A stretch of 64,000 nt of DNA, taken from NCBI RefSeq assembly GCF_025628935.1, contig NZ_JAOTIS010000002.1, forward strand, positions 1-64,000. The letters run 5' to 3'. The position numbers and the translations under genes were made by a program. Of this stretch, positions 48,840 through 58,023 are shown one piece after another (position 1 is the stretch's first letter; the number at the start of each line of letters is the position of its first letter). This stretch comes from Macrococcus capreoli (GTDB lineage Bacteria; Bacillota; Bacilli; Staphylococcales; Staphylococcaceae). The notes under the pieces are model-generated. The model was not told the DNA's origin. It did not search any database and saw only the letters and a list, made by a program, of their open reading frames with translations.

Positions 48840-49487
48840 ATGAATATCATCACACAACTTTTAGATTTTATTTTACATATCGACGAACATCTCGTTAATA
48901 TCGTCAAAGATTATGGCGTTTTAACATACGCGATTTTATTTGGTATTGTCTTTGTAGAAACCGGGCTCGTTATTATGCCATTTTTACCAGGCGATTCAAT
49001 ACTCTTCGCTGCAGGTGCATTGGCACCACAAGGCGCACTTAACATTTGGTTTTTATTTATATTACTCTCTATCGCGGCAATTGTCGGGGATACATTAAAC
49101 TATCATATCGGGAAATGGATTGGCTTTGGTATTGTCAATCATCCTAAATTGGGTCGCATGATTAAACAGGAACATTTAACGAAAGCAGAGCATTTCTTTA
49201 ATAAATACGGTGGAAAAACCATCGTCTTGGCTCGATTTATGCCTTTCATCAGAACATTTATTCCTTTCGTTGCCGGTGCAAGTTCAATGAAATATAGTTA
49301 CTTTATTCTATATAACATTATCGGCGCAGTTGCATGGGTTGGAATTTGTTTAGCTGGTGGCTATTTCTTCGGTAACATACCTGTAGTAAAAAATAATTTC
49401 GAGATTGTTTTAATATTAATTATTCTCGTATCTGTTCTACCTGCTGTGTTCAGCGTGATTCAAAACATGAGAAAAAACAAAAAGTAA
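48840..49487 (+). CDS. DedA-family membrane protein
   Basis: The 215-residue protein has the DedA (SNARE-associated/VTT) pattern: the acidic motif FVETGLVIMPFLPGDSILF near residue 40 and the basic motif GGKTIVLARFMPFIRTFIPF near residue 128, with about five membrane segments. Members are implicated in flipping undecaprenyl phosphate or phospholipid across the membrane. Which lipid applies here is unknown. The ATG nine bases after GGAG is chosen over the upstream TTG. Confidence 0.92.
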   Translation: MNIITQLLDFILHIDEHLVNIVKDYGVLTYAILFGIVFVETGLVIMPFLPGDSILFAAGALAPQGALNIWFLFILLSIAAIVGDTLNYHIGKWIGFGIVNHPKLGRMIKQEHLTKAEHFFNKYGGKTIVLARFMPFIRTFIPFVAGASSMKYSYFILYNIIGAVAWVGICLAGGYFFGNIPVVKNNFEIVLILIILVSVLPAVFSVIQNMRKNKK

Positions 49488-49524
49488 TATTAAAAATCTT
49501 TTAAATCAACGGATAAAAATATGG

Positions 49525-49558
49525 AAAGAGGTGAGACTAAAATTTGTCTCACCTCTTT
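49525..49558 (+). terminator. Terminator resembling the end of the dispersed repeat
   Basis: AAAGAGGTGAGAC and GTCTCACCTCTTT are perfect 13-base arms. The TCTCACCTCTT block resembles the closing hairpins of the repeats at 12880 and 16520, so this may be a hairpin-only relic. It can serve both dedA and the convergent ABC genes. Confidence 0.85.
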
Positions 49559-49572
49559 TATGTCGTTCATGA

Positions 49573-50280
49573 TTATTTCAATTGTTCAAAGATCGTTTTA
49601 CGCAAAGTTAATTTTTCAGCATCATTTTTATACGCTGATGTGTCATAAATATTAGTAATCGTTGCAGGTTTACCATTCAATATCATAATCCTATCAGACA
49701 GCTCTATCGCTTCATTTATACTGTGTGTTATCATAATAACTGTTTTCCCGGTTGATTTAATTAGAGATTTAAGCCACATTTGCATTTCAATGCGCGTAAT
49801 TTCATCTAATGCTGAAAACGGTTCATCCAGCAATAACACATCATGTTGTGTGTTTAATGTTCTTAAAAAAGATACGCGCTGTTTCATTCCACCAGATAAT
49901 GATTTCGGATAGGCATCCTGAATCTCCGTAAACCCTGCTTGCGCTAATAAGGCATCACTTTGATCATTACTTTTATTATTACCAATTTCAGTCGCAAGTT
50001 GAATATTTTCTTTAACGGTACGCCATGGCATTAACGAACTTGTTTGTGGCATATAAGAGACGTGTCCCGTTTGTTGCACTTCTTGACCATTAATCCAGAC
50101 GTGCCCTGTTGTTTGTTTCAGTAAACCACCAATGATATTAATTAATGTCGATTTTCCTGCACCACTCGGACCAAGTAACGCAACAATTTCATTATGCGGA
50201 ACTTCAAAGTTAATGTTATCTAACACTTTTTTATTGCCATATTGATGAAAGATGTGTTCTAATTTCAATATTTTATTCAT
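49573..50280 (-). CDS. thiZ: Thiamine-precursor ABC transporter ATP-binding protein (ThiZ-like)
   Basis: The 235-residue nitrate/sulfonate/taurine-type ATPase has Walker A GPSGAGKST, signature LSGGMKQRVSF, Walker B LLLDEPFSAL and switch MITHS. Its ATG overlaps the permease stop codon by eight bases. Last gene of the TPP-riboswitch operon, so it probably drives uptake of a pyrimidine (HMP-type) precursor. Confidence 0.88.
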   Translation of the reverse strand: MNKILKLEHIFHQYGNKKVLDNINFEVPHNEIVALLGPSGAGKSTLINIIGGLLKQTTGHVWINGQEVQQTGHVSYMPQTSSLMPWRTVKENIQLATEIGNNKSNDQSDALLAQAGFTEIQDAYPKSLSGGMKQRVSFLRTLNTQHDVLLLDEPFSALDEITRIEMQMWLKSLIKSTGKTVIMITHSINEAIELSDRIMILNGKPATITNIYDTSAYKNDAEKLTLRKTIFEQLK

Positions 50281-51013
50281 GGTGCCACCTCAAAACAAAA
50301 CGCTGTAATAATTCGATTACGATATAAATCATAAGCGCAAATATAATAATCCAGACGATTGCGACAAACACTTGATCAACTTGAAAGGCACGCTGGGCAA
50401 GTAACATAAACTTACCTAATCCTTTATCACTACCTAACCATTCAGATATGATAGCCCCCATCACTGCATAAGTACCTGCAATCTTTAATCCATTAAATAA
50501 AAATGGCATACTATTCGGCCATTCTAACTTTGTAAATAAAGCGAATCGGTTCGCACCCATCATGTGCATGTACTTCTTTAAATCTTGATCTGTTGCCTGA
50601 AATCCTTCAAGTAAACTTACAGTAATCGGAAAGAAACAGATTAATGTAATAACTATCAATTTCGGTAATAAACCAAAACCAAACCAAATTACAAGTAAAG
50701 GTGCTATGACGATAACAGGTATATTCTGGCTGATAATCAACAACGGATAAATATAATCATTGAGTACAGGTACTAAATTTAATATAACCGCACATAAAAT
50801 ACCAAAGATAATCGAACAAACTAATCCTATCAATACAAGTTGAATGGTTGGCAGCAAATGAGGATAATATTCAGGGAAATCATAAATAAATGATTGTCCT
50901 ATTGCACTAGGGGCAGGTAATGTATATGAATCAACATGTAATATCCGTACAAGACCTTCCCAAATACATAATAAGCTGATAATAAATATGGAAAATTTTA
51001 TCGTTCTAATCAT
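50273..51013 (-). CDS. thiX: Thiamine-precursor ABC transporter permease (ThiX-like)
   Basis: The 246-residue permease has six membrane helices and the coupling loop EGFQATDQDLKKYMHMMGANRFALF characteristic of the BPD/SsuC-type permeases, with EWLGSDKGLG near residue 192. It overlaps its upstream neighbour by four bases (ATGA). It should form the channel with ThiY and ThiZ. Confidence 0.88.
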   Translation of the reverse strand: MIRTIKFSIFIISLLCIWEGLVRILHVDSYTLPAPSAIGQSFIYDFPEYYPHLLPTIQLVLIGLVCSIIFGILCAVILNLVPVLNDYIYPLLIISQNIPVIVIAPLLVIWFGFGLLPKLIVITLICFFPITVSLLEGFQATDQDLKKYMHMMGANRFALFTKLEWPNSMPFLFNGLKIAGTYAVMGAIISEWLGSDKGLGKFMLLAQRAFQVDQVFVAIVWIIIFALMIYIVIELLQRFVLRWHHE

Positions 51014-51297
51014 CGATATTTCGCTACCAGTTCATCCATTGACACAGATTCAGCATGATAAAATTTCACTTGAGAAATAATGGATGCACAACCTAATGCA
51101 CGCATACGATGATTCATTTGTTCTATTAATGGAAGTAATTCATGCATATCACCTTCAATACTTGTTTCTAATGGTGATACGTAAAATTTCAATCCTGATT
51201 GTTCAATCACTTCTATCGCTGCATCCACATAAGGAATGACATCTTGCCCTTCCGGTGTTTTAGGAATAATTTGTATACTCATGATTGTATTCGCCAT
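51010..51297 (-). CDS. MTH1187/YkoF-type thiamine-binding protein
   Basis: The 95-residue single-domain protein starts MANTIMSIQIIPKTPEGQD and has the ferredoxin-like MTH1187 pattern, with FYVSPLETSIEGDM in the centre. Relatives such as YkoF bind thiamine or its pyrimidine part. It is embedded in the ABC operon: its ATG overlaps the ThiY stop codon and its end overlaps the permease start, so equal expression is likely. A soluble binding or sensing role in uptake is inference. Confidence 0.85.
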   Translation of the reverse strand: MANTIMSIQIIPKTPEGQDVIPYVDAAIEVIEQSGLKFYVSPLETSIEGDMHELLPLIEQMNHRMRALGCASIISQVKFYHAESVSMDELVAKYR

Positions 51298-52301
51298 TAT
51301 TTCCCCTCCACAAATTCATTCGTAAATGCAGCTTTCGCATTGAAATCATTTTTTATAATTTTATTGTCTTTTAAATATTTTGCATAGTTTGCCCAAACTT
51401 TTTCATCTTGCATACCCCATGATTTTGCATCATCTTGATATTTAGGAGATAGGTATTTTTGTGATGCATAGACTAAATCTTTTTGTTTTTTTAGTTCAGG
51501 CGCTGCCTTAATTAATATATCAGCACTTTCATGCTCATGCTTAATTGCATATTCATAGCCTTCTTTAACGGCTGCCATAAATGCTTTCGCTGTATCAGGA
51601 TTTGACTTTAAGTATTTTTCGTTAGCAATGATGATAGGTGTATAATAATCTAAATTTTTATCGTAATCTGTTAAGTATTGCATATTCACATCAATATTAC
51701 GCGTCTTCGCTTCAATGCCTGTCCAGCCATAATAAACCCATGCAAAGTCGATATTCTTTTTCGATGCAGCGAAGAAATCCGTATTGCCCATATTCACTAT
51801 CTTCGTTTGATTGATATCAGCGTTTGATTTATCCATTAATGTCTTAATGAATGCTTTTTCAATCGGTGCACCCCATCCACCATACGTTTTACCTTCATAA
51901 TCTTTAGGTGATTGAATGTTTTTTTCTTTTAAGCTCATAAATCCACTCGTGTTATGTTGAATAATAGCTCCAATCGATTTAATCGGGACACCTTCTGAGC
52001 GTGATTGTGTTACTTGTTCCTGTGCACTAATACCAAACTGTACATCTTTTTTATTTGCTGCAATCAATTGATCTGCAGTAACTTCTCCCGGTGCTTTAAT
52101 CTCTACATTTAAACCATGTTTCTTAAAGAAGCCTTTTTCCTTTGCAACGTAAAGGCCTGTATGATTTGTGTTTGGCGTCCAGTCCAGCATAATTGTGACT
52201 TTCTTTTCTTTACTACTATCCGTTTTATTCTGACTATTATCGCTATTACATCCGGCTAATAATATTGCACAACTCATACTTAACATAATACTTTTCTTCA
52301 T
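51297..52301 (-). CDS. thiY: Thiamine-precursor substrate-binding lipoprotein (ThiY-like)
   Basis: The 334-residue lipoprotein has lipobox LLAGC and the NMT1/ThiY signature MLDWTPNTNHTGLYVAKEKGFF (about residues 37-58), then GGWGAPIEKAF. ThiY binds formylaminopyrimidine or HMP-type precursors. The ATG eight bases after GGAGG is chosen. It is the first gene after the TPP riboswitch. Confidence 0.92.
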   Translation of the reverse strand: MKKSIMLSMSCAILLAGCNSDNSQNKTDSSKEKKVTIMLDWTPNTNHTGLYVAKEKGFFKKHGLNVEIKAPGEVTADQLIAANKKDVQFGISAQEQVTQSRSEGVPIKSIGAIIQHNTSGFMSLKEKNIQSPKDYEGKTYGGWGAPIEKAFIKTLMDKSNADINQTKIVNMGNTDFFAASKKNIDFAWVYYGWTGIEAKTRNIDVNMQYLTDYDKNLDYYTPIIIANEKYLKSNPDTAKAFMAAVKEGYEYAIKHEHESADILIKAAPELKKQKDLVYASQKYLSPKYQDDAKSWGMQDEKVWANYAKYLKDNKIIKNDFNAKAAFTNEFVEGK

Positions 52302-52315
52302 ATCCATTTCCTCCA

Positions 52316-52352
52316 AATAAAAAAACACAACCTAAACAGAGTAAAGTTGTGT
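52316..52352 (-). terminator. Riboswitch expression-platform terminator
   Basis: ACACAAC and GTTGTGT (around 52325-52331 and 52346-52352) pair, and the minus-strand transcript continues TTTTTTTATTT. It lies between the TPP aptamer and the ThiY start, so ligand binding should favour premature termination. Confidence 0.85.
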
Positions 52353-52361
52353 CAAAACGCG

Positions 52362-52446
52362 ACACTTCCCTACGCTAGTGTTACCTAGATCAGGTGAATA
52401 AGGGTTTAGGACCATCGTCCAATCTCAGAGTAACTCCCCTAGTGTT
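52362..52446 (-). ncRNA. TPP riboswitch (THI element)
   Basis: Read on the minus strand it contains the aptamer landmarks in order: AGGGGAG, CTGAGATTGGACGATGG, ACCCTTATTCACCTGATCTA and AACACTAGCGTAGGGAAGTG, closed by P1 ACACT/AGTGT. These are the conserved CTGAGA, ACCTGAT and GCGTAGGGAA blocks of THI elements. A terminator follows before thiY. Confidence 0.96.
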
Positions 52447-52472
52447 TTTTAGTTATTTTATTTTTCTTAATT

Positions 52473-52502
52473 AGTATAACAAATAATCAAAAGACTTAGC
52501 AA
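52473..52502 (-). promoter_or_regulatory. Promoter of the riboswitch transcript
   Basis: TTGCTA (52497-52502), 18 bases and TATACT (52473-52478) on the minus strand place the start about 20 bases before the aptamer. The -35 lies inside the korB terminator stem. Confidence 0.55.
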
Positions 52503-52528
52503 AGTTATTTCAATTTGCTAAGCCTTTT
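52489..52528 (-). terminator. Terminator after korB
   Basis: AAAAGACTTAGCAAA and TTTGCTAAGCCTTTT pair with one mismatch. The U-tract on the minus strand is weak (TTTTGATTATTTG). Confidence 0.7.
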
Positions 52529-52540
52529 AACATATTGAAT

Positions 52541-53404
52541 TTACTTAAACTCTGCCATTAACGCCTCAAACTTCGATTGATCCATTTCAATCGGTTCTTT
52601 CGCTAATGACTTAGAATACCCATTTAATTGTTCAGCATAGCTTGGAGTTTCTGTATCCTGATAGATAATACCAGTTACTAATCCGTTATGTTCTACGACT
52701 GTGTTTAATGCTTGAGTTCTGTTTTTATTGTCATATCCTTCTATATCGTTTAATGACGTTAAGTTTACTTTAAACCATTCATACGTATTCACTTTATTGT
52801 AAGTCACACATGGTGAAAATACGTTTACAAATGCAAATCCTTTATGTTGTATCGCTGCTTCAATAATTGCAGTGAGTTCCTTAATATCACTTGAGAAACT
52901 TTGTGCTACAAATGTTGCACCAGATGTAATTGCAAGTTCTAATGGTGATACATTTTTCTCAATAGAGCCTTGTGGCGTAGTCTTCGTGACGAATCCATGT
53001 GCTGAACTTGGTGATGTTTGACCTTTCGTTAAACCATAAATTTGGTTATCCATTACGACATACGTTAAGTCAATATTTCGACGGATTGAGTGAATGGTAT
53101 GTCCCATACCGATAGCGTAACCATCACCGTCACCACCTGAAGCAATGACTGTAAGTTCCTGGTTTGCCATCTTAACACCTTGTGCCATCGGTAAAGCACG
53201 TCCGTGAATTGAGTGGACACCATATGAATTAATATAACCCGATAAACGACCAGAACACCCGATACCTGTAATGACTGCTAATTCTTCAGGCTCTAACCCT
53301 ACATTGGCACATGCTTTTTGTATCGCTGCTTGTACTGAGAAGTCACCACATCCTGGACACCAGTTTGGTTTTACATTATTTCTGAAATCTTTAAACGTTG
53401 CCAT
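52541..53404 (-). CDS. korB: 2-oxoacid:ferredoxin oxidoreductase subunit beta
   Basis: The 287-residue TPP-binding subunit has the iron-sulfur cysteines in NWCPGCGDF (Cys about 16 and 19) and later CVTYNK, the TPP motif GGDGDGYAIGMGH and NQIYGLTKGQTSPSS. With KorA it oxidatively decarboxylates 2-oxoglutarate or a related keto acid and reduces ferredoxin. It starts immediately after korA. Confidence 0.95.
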   Translation of the reverse strand: MATFKDFRNNVKPNWCPGCGDFSVQAAIQKACANVGLEPEELAVITGIGCSGRLSGYINSYGVHSIHGRALPMAQGVKMANQELTVIASGGDGDGYAIGMGHTIHSIRRNIDLTYVVMDNQIYGLTKGQTSPSSAHGFVTKTTPQGSIEKNVSPLELAITSGATFVAQSFSSDIKELTAIIEAAIQHKGFAFVNVFSPCVTYNKVNTYEWFKVNLTSLNDIEGYDNKNRTQALNTVVEHNGLVTGIIYQDTETPSYAEQLNGYSKSLAKEPIEMDQSKFEALMAEFK

Positions 53405-55138
53405 TTAGATGCGCTCCTTTACTTCAATGACTTCATTGATTTTTGCTTCAATTTCTTTCGGTAAGAATGGTGTACCATCATATTTCGTAAAGTTTGTAAT
53501 CTTACCTTGATGCATTGTGTTCATTTTTATAATGCTTGATAATTGTCCGCCGTAGTTGTGTTCTGCGACAATGACTTGTTTCGCTTTGTTGATTGCGTCT
53601 TGTACTTCATCAGTCGGAAAAGGATGTAATTGTTTAATGTGTAAGTGGTTGACTTTCGCATCCATTCTATCAATCGCTTCATCAATAGCTCCATATGTTG
53701 ATAAATAACCGATGACTAATACATCTGCTTCTGCATGATTTTCTTTATAATCAACAGGCTCTGAAATTTTTAACTGTTCAATTTTACGCATACGTTTTTC
53801 CATTTGTTTCGCGCGGTTGACTGGGCTTTCAGAAGGTTTTCCTTCTTCAGTATGTTCTACACCGGTAACGTGATGAATACCATTTTTAACGCCTGGAATA
53901 ACACGTGGTGAAACGCCACTTTCTGTTACTTCATAACGCTTGAAGTATGATTTATCTTCACGTTCCGCAACTTCAGTGATTAAGTTACCACGATCAATCT
54001 TAATTCTATTAAAGTCTAAATTTGGAACAGTATGTTTACCCATAGAAAGCTGTAAGTCACTAAGTAATATCACGGGACATTGGTACTGCTCAGCTAAGTT
54101 AAACGCCTCTGCAGTTAAATAAAATGCATCTTCAGCAGTTGTAGGTGCTAATACAATCTTCGGAATATCACCATGCGTGCCGTAAATCATTTGCATTAAA
54201 TCTGATTGCTCTTGTTTCGTAGGTAAACCTGTTGAAGGACCACCACGCATTGTATTAATCACAACGAATGGTTGTTCTGTCATTCCACTTAGTCCAATAG
54301 CTTCCATCATTAAAGATAAACCAGGACCCGCTGAAGCTGTAAATGCACGAACGCCGCCATAGTTTACGCCGATCGCCATAACTGCTGCCGCAATTTCATC
54401 TTCTGTTTGAATGACTGTTCCACCGAATTCCGGTAATTTATCAATCATGTATTCCATAATTTCACTGGCAGGCGTGATTGGATACGCAGCCATAAATCTT
54501 GCGCCACCTGTCAATGCACCTAAAGAAATCGCATCATTACCAATCATATAAAGATGCCCTTCTTCAGTTGAAGGATTTAACGTAAACGTATGGAAATCTT
54601 CCTGTTCCATTAAATCAAATCCAGCATGTAATGCTTGTTTGTTTAATGCACATATTTTTTCACCTTTTTTACCGAAAATATCATCAACTAATACTTCAAA
54701 GTGCTTTAAGTCAACACCAATTAAACTTGCACTCGCCCCAATGGCAACCATGTTCTTCATTAAAGCTGTGCCAAGTTCTTTTGCAATTTCAGTAAATGCC
54801 ATCGGTACGAACTTACCTTCATAATCATCTGGTTTAACCGGATCAAATTTGCTATCTGCTAATATAATACCTGTTGCATTCATTTCATGATAATTGACAT
54901 CAATTGTTTCCTGATCGAACGCTACTAATATATCTAAATCATCGCTGATAGAATGCACTCTCGTAGTTGAAACACGAATTTTATTATTCGTATGTCCACC
55001 CTTTATACGACTTGAGAAATGTCTGTAACCATATAAATAATAGCCTAGACGGTTTAAGGCAGTTGAGAACATCTCACCTGTACTTTCGATACCTTCACCT
55101 TGCTGACCGCCGACTTTCCATGAAATTTGAGATTTCAT
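53405..55138 (-). CDS. korA: 2-oxoacid:ferredoxin oxidoreductase subunit alpha (gamma-alpha fusion)
   Basis: The 577-residue protein joins the gamma domain (about residues 1-180, starting with SWKVGGQQGEGIESTGEMF and RHFSSRIKGGHTNNKIR) to the alpha domain (YPITPASEIMEYM, TEDEIAAAVMAIGVNYGG, TASAGPGLSLMMEAIG, VINTMRGGPSTGLPTKQEQ). The exact keto acid cannot be told. The ATG after AGGAGG is used; the upstream extension lacks a site. The korAB pair lies next to ymdB and rny, as in staphylococci. Confidence 0.95.
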   Translation of the reverse strand: MKSQISWKVGGQQGEGIESTGEMFSTALNRLGYYLYGYRHFSSRIKGGHTNNKIRVSTTRVHSISDDLDILVAFDQETIDVNYHEMNATGIILADSKFDPVKPDDYEGKFVPMAFTEIAKELGTALMKNMVAIGASASLIGVDLKHFEVLVDDIFGKKGEKICALNKQALHAGFDLMEQEDFHTFTLNPSTEEGHLYMIGNDAISLGALTGGARFMAAYPITPASEIMEYMIDKLPEFGGTVIQTEDEIAAAVMAIGVNYGGVRAFTASAGPGLSLMMEAIGLSGMTEQPFVVINTMRGGPSTGLPTKQEQSDLMQMIYGTHGDIPKIVLAPTTAEDAFYLTAEAFNLAEQYQCPVILLSDLQLSMGKHTVPNLDFNRIKIDRGNLITEVAEREDKSYFKRYEVTESGVSPRVIPGVKNGIHHVTGVEHTEEGKPSESPVNRAKQMEKRMRKIEQLKISEPVDYKENHAEADVLVIGYLSTYGAIDEAIDRMDAKVNHLHIKQLHPFPTDEVQDAINKAKQVIVAEHNYGGQLSSIIKMNTMHQGKITNFTKYDGTPFLPKEIEAKINEVIEVKERI

Positions 55139-55179
55139 ATGTACCCTCCTACTTTTAATCACTTATTATAATATAACAA

Positions 55180-55213
55180 AGAACCACTAGTCTTGACATA
55201 GACAAGTGGTTCT
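55180..55213 (-). terminator. Terminator after ymdB
   Basis: AGAACCACTAGTCT and AGACAAGTGGTTCT pair with one mismatch; TTTGTT follows on the minus strand. Confidence 0.75.
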
Positions 55214-55244
55214 ATCCTAAAAAATCAGTCGAATGGCCGATACG

Positions 55245-56036
55245 TTATTTTAATGGATGATCTTCATTAATTAATATTCGTTCTATTTTCTTCGTTGTTC
55301 CGTCTGTTTTTAATTCTACAAAGACACCACTTAACACGCCACGACCTTTATCTGGTACTACATGTTTCACTGGCATTGATGTCAGGAAACGATGAATGAC
55401 TTCATCTTTATTAATCCCTAATATACCATCATAATAGCCTGTCATACCGACATCCGTAATAAAGCCAGTGCCTTCATTTAAGATTCGGTTATCACTTGTC
55501 TGGATATGCGTATGTGTGCCAACAACAACACTAGCGCGCCCATCTGCATAATAACCAAAGGCACCTTTTTCACTCGTCGTTTCTGCATGAAAGTCTACAA
55601 AGATGTAATCTGTTTCGCGTTTGGCGATTTCATACAACGCATCAAACTTTTTAAAAGGACAATCAATTTGTTGCATAAATGCACGACCTTGTAGATTGAT
55701 TACAGCAATTTTTTTATCATTGAATTTAATGATCTGCATACCCTTCCCCGGGTTGTCATCAGGATAATTAGCTGGACGTATCATCTTGACATCACTTTCT
55801 AATAAGTCATAACTATCACGTTGCCCGTACGTATGATTGCCTAAAGTGACACAATCCACTCCGAACGTCATCATTTCTTTATATATTTTTTCTGTAATAC
55901 CACGACCATGCGCCGCATTCTCTCCGTTGACAATTGTAATATTCGGTCCATATTTCTTCTTAAGCTGCGGTAAGAATTCAGTAAGCATTTCCCTACCTAT
56001 TGAACCTACAACATCACCTATAAATAAAATTCTCAT
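55245..56036 (-). CDS. ymdB: YmdB-family metallophosphoesterase
   Basis: The 263-residue protein has the calcineurin-like motifs FIGDVVGS, NGENAAHGRGI, TLGNHTYG, DFHAETTSEK and VGTHTHIQTSD, which supply the two-metal ligands. Bacillus YmdB hydrolyses 2',3'-cyclic nucleotides and affects biofilm formation. It follows rny on the same strand, the usual pairing. The ATG five bases after GAGG is chosen. Confidence 0.95.
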   Translation of the reverse strand: MRILFIGDVVGSIGREMLTEFLPQLKKKYGPNITIVNGENAAHGRGITEKIYKEMMTFGVDCVTLGNHTYGQRDSYDLLESDVKMIRPANYPDDNPGKGMQIIKFNDKKIAVINLQGRAFMQQIDCPFKKFDALYEIAKRETDYIFVDFHAETTSEKGAFGYYADGRASVVVGTHTHIQTSDNRILNEGTGFITDVGMTGYYDGILGINKDEVIHRFLTSMPVKHVVPDKGRGVLSGVFVELKTDGTTKKIERILINEDHPLK

Positions 56037-56189
56037 CATATCCTCTTTCCTTATCGCTATCTCTTTTCTTCTTAAAATAATATATAACATTCATTATTCA
56101 AGCAATGTATTTTTGTGAATTCATTTCATTAATAAAAATATAACATAATATGCCCAATGTATTCCCTTTTAATTGTAATGTAATTAAAA

Positions 56190-56225
56190 AACAACCCCCA
56201 AAGCCTTATGGCTCTAAGAGTTGTT
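56190..56225 (-). terminator. Terminator after rny
   Basis: AACAAC and AAAGCC in the left arm pair with GGCT and GTTGTT in the right arm; TTTTTTAATTA follows on the minus strand. Confidence 0.75.
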
Positions 56226-56238
56226 AGGGTTACTTCTA

Positions 56239-57795
56239 TTATTTCGCGTATTCTATTGCACGCATTTCTCTGACGACTGTCACTTTAATGTGACCAGGAT
56301 ATTGTAATTCTTCTTCAATTTGATTTTTGATATCTCTAGCGATACGATGTGCTTTTAAATCATCCACATCTTCAGGGGATACGATAATTCTAATCTCACG
56401 CCCTGCTTGAATTGCAAATGATTTTTCAACGCCATCATAACTTTCAGAAATCTCTTCCAATCGTTCAAGACGTCTTACATAATTTTCTAATGTCTCACGT
56501 CTTGCACCAGGTCTCGCTGCACTTAAAGCATCTGCCGCTGCAACGAGTACAGAAATGACGCTATTCGGTTCGATATCGCCATGATGTGAATGAATCGCAT
56601 TAATTACTGTTGCATGTTCACGATATTTCTTCGCTAAATCAACACCAATTTCAACGTGTGACCCTTCTACTTCATGGTCAATCGCTTTACCAATATCATG
56701 TAATAATCCTGCGCGTTTTGCTAATGTAACATCTTCACCAAGTTCAGCTGCAAGCATCCCTGAAAGATGTGCCACTTCAATGGAATGCTTTAATACATTC
56801 TGTCCGTAACTTGTACGGAACTTCATACGGCCTAAAATCTTCACTAAATCTGGATGTAAGTTATGAATACCCAATTCAAATGTCGCTGCTTCACCTGCTT
56901 CACGAATAATTTCATCCACAGATTTACGTGCTTTTTCAACCATTTCTTCAATACGTCCAGGGTGAATGCGTCCGTCAGATACTAAAGCTTCCAATGCTGT
57001 CTTCGCAATTTCACGTCGAATTGGATCAAAACCAGATAAAATAACCGCTTCAGGTGTATCATCAATAATTAAGTCAATACCTGTTAACGTTTCAAGCGTA
57101 CGAATATTTCGACCTTCACGACCGATTATTCTACCTTTCATTTCATCATTAGGAAGATTAATCACTGATACTGTTGATTCTGAAGTATGTTCAGCAGCTA
57201 AGCGTTGTACTGTCGTTGCAAGGACCATTTTCGCCTTCTTATCAACTTGCGCTTTCGCCTCTTGCTCTTTTTCTTTAACCATGACTGCAATATCATGTGT
57301 TAACTCTTCTTCAACTTGATCAATAATTTCCTGTTTCGCTTCTTCTTGCGTCAGTCCGGAGATGCGTGTTAACTCTTGTTCATGTTTCACTATAATATCT
57401 TGCACACTTTGCTCTAACGCATCTACATGTTGTTGTTTTTCTTCAATTTTAGATTCTTTTTGTTCTAAAAGTTCATCCTTTTTATCTAAAAGTTCACTTT
57501 TACGATCTAAGTTTTCTTCTTTTTGAAGTAGTCTTGCTTCTTGTCTTGCAAGGTCTGAACGTCGCTCTTTGAACTCTGCCTCTAAACGATCACTTCTTAC
57601 TTGATTTTCTTCTTTTGCTTCAAGTAATTTTTCCTTTTTAAGACTTTCAGCTTCTTTGTTTGCTTCACTAATGATATGCTCAGCTGTAGTTCTGGCTTGC
57701 ATTTGCTGGTTAGTTAAGCTATTCTTCGCCAATATGTACCCTACACCAACACCTAGAATTATTCCAAGCAAAATGAATAAGAGGTTTAATAGCAT
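56239..57795 (-). CDS. rny: Ribonuclease Y
   Basis: The 518-residue endoribonuclease has an N-terminal membrane anchor ([20 protein letters not shown]), a long coiled coil (about residues 30-200, very rich in Glu, Lys and Gln), a KH domain with [15 protein letters not shown] (about 227), and an HD domain with [10 protein letters not shown] and [12 protein letters not shown]. It starts bulk mRNA decay at the membrane. The ricA gene for its partner is about 12 kb away in this window. Confidence 0.98.
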   Translation of the reverse strand: MLLNLLFILLGIILGVGVGYILAKNSLTNQQMQARTTAEHIISEANKEAESLKKEKLLEAKEENQVRSDRLEAEFKERRSDLARQEARLLQKEENLDRKSELLDKKDELLEQKESKIEEKQQHVDALEQSVQDIIVKHEQELTRISGLTQEEAKQEIIDQVEEELTHDIAVMVKEKEQEAKAQVDKKAKMVLATTVQRLAAEHTSESTVSVINLPNDEMKGRIIGREGRNIRTLETLTGIDLIIDDTPEAVILSGFDPIRREIAKTALEALVSDGRIHPGRIEEMVEKARKSVDEIIREAGEAATFELGIHNLHPDLVKILGRMKFRTSYGQNVLKHSIEVAHLSGMLAAELGEDVTLAKRAGLLHDIGKAIDHEVEGSHVEIGVDLAKKYREHATVINAIHSHHGDIEPNSVISVLVAAADALSAARPGARRETLENYVRRLERLEEISESYDGVEKSFAIQAGREIRIIVSPEDVDDLKAHRIARDIKNQIEEELQYPGHIKVTVVREMRAIEYAK

Positions 57796-57970
57796 AACAT
57801 AAACACCTCCTTATTTGCTTTTTTTCATCTAGTCAATCTCAATTTATCGTATAGAAATAAATGATTTATTTATTTCATATACAAATTAATTGTACGTTTA
57901 ATAAGTCAAGCATGTCAAGGTGCGTAGAAAATAAAATAACGTATATGTAACAATTAGTTGGAAAATTACA

Positions 57971-58018
57971 AAAAGCCGAATAATTGTCCGTAAACAAGAC
58001 GGCATATTATTCGGCTTT
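57971..58018 (-). terminator. Terminator after recA
   Basis: AAAGCCGAATAAT and ATTATTCGGCTTT are perfect 13-base arms with a short inner pairing. The stem begins within ten bases of the recA stop codon. Confidence 0.88.
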
Positions 58019-58023
58019 CCCTA

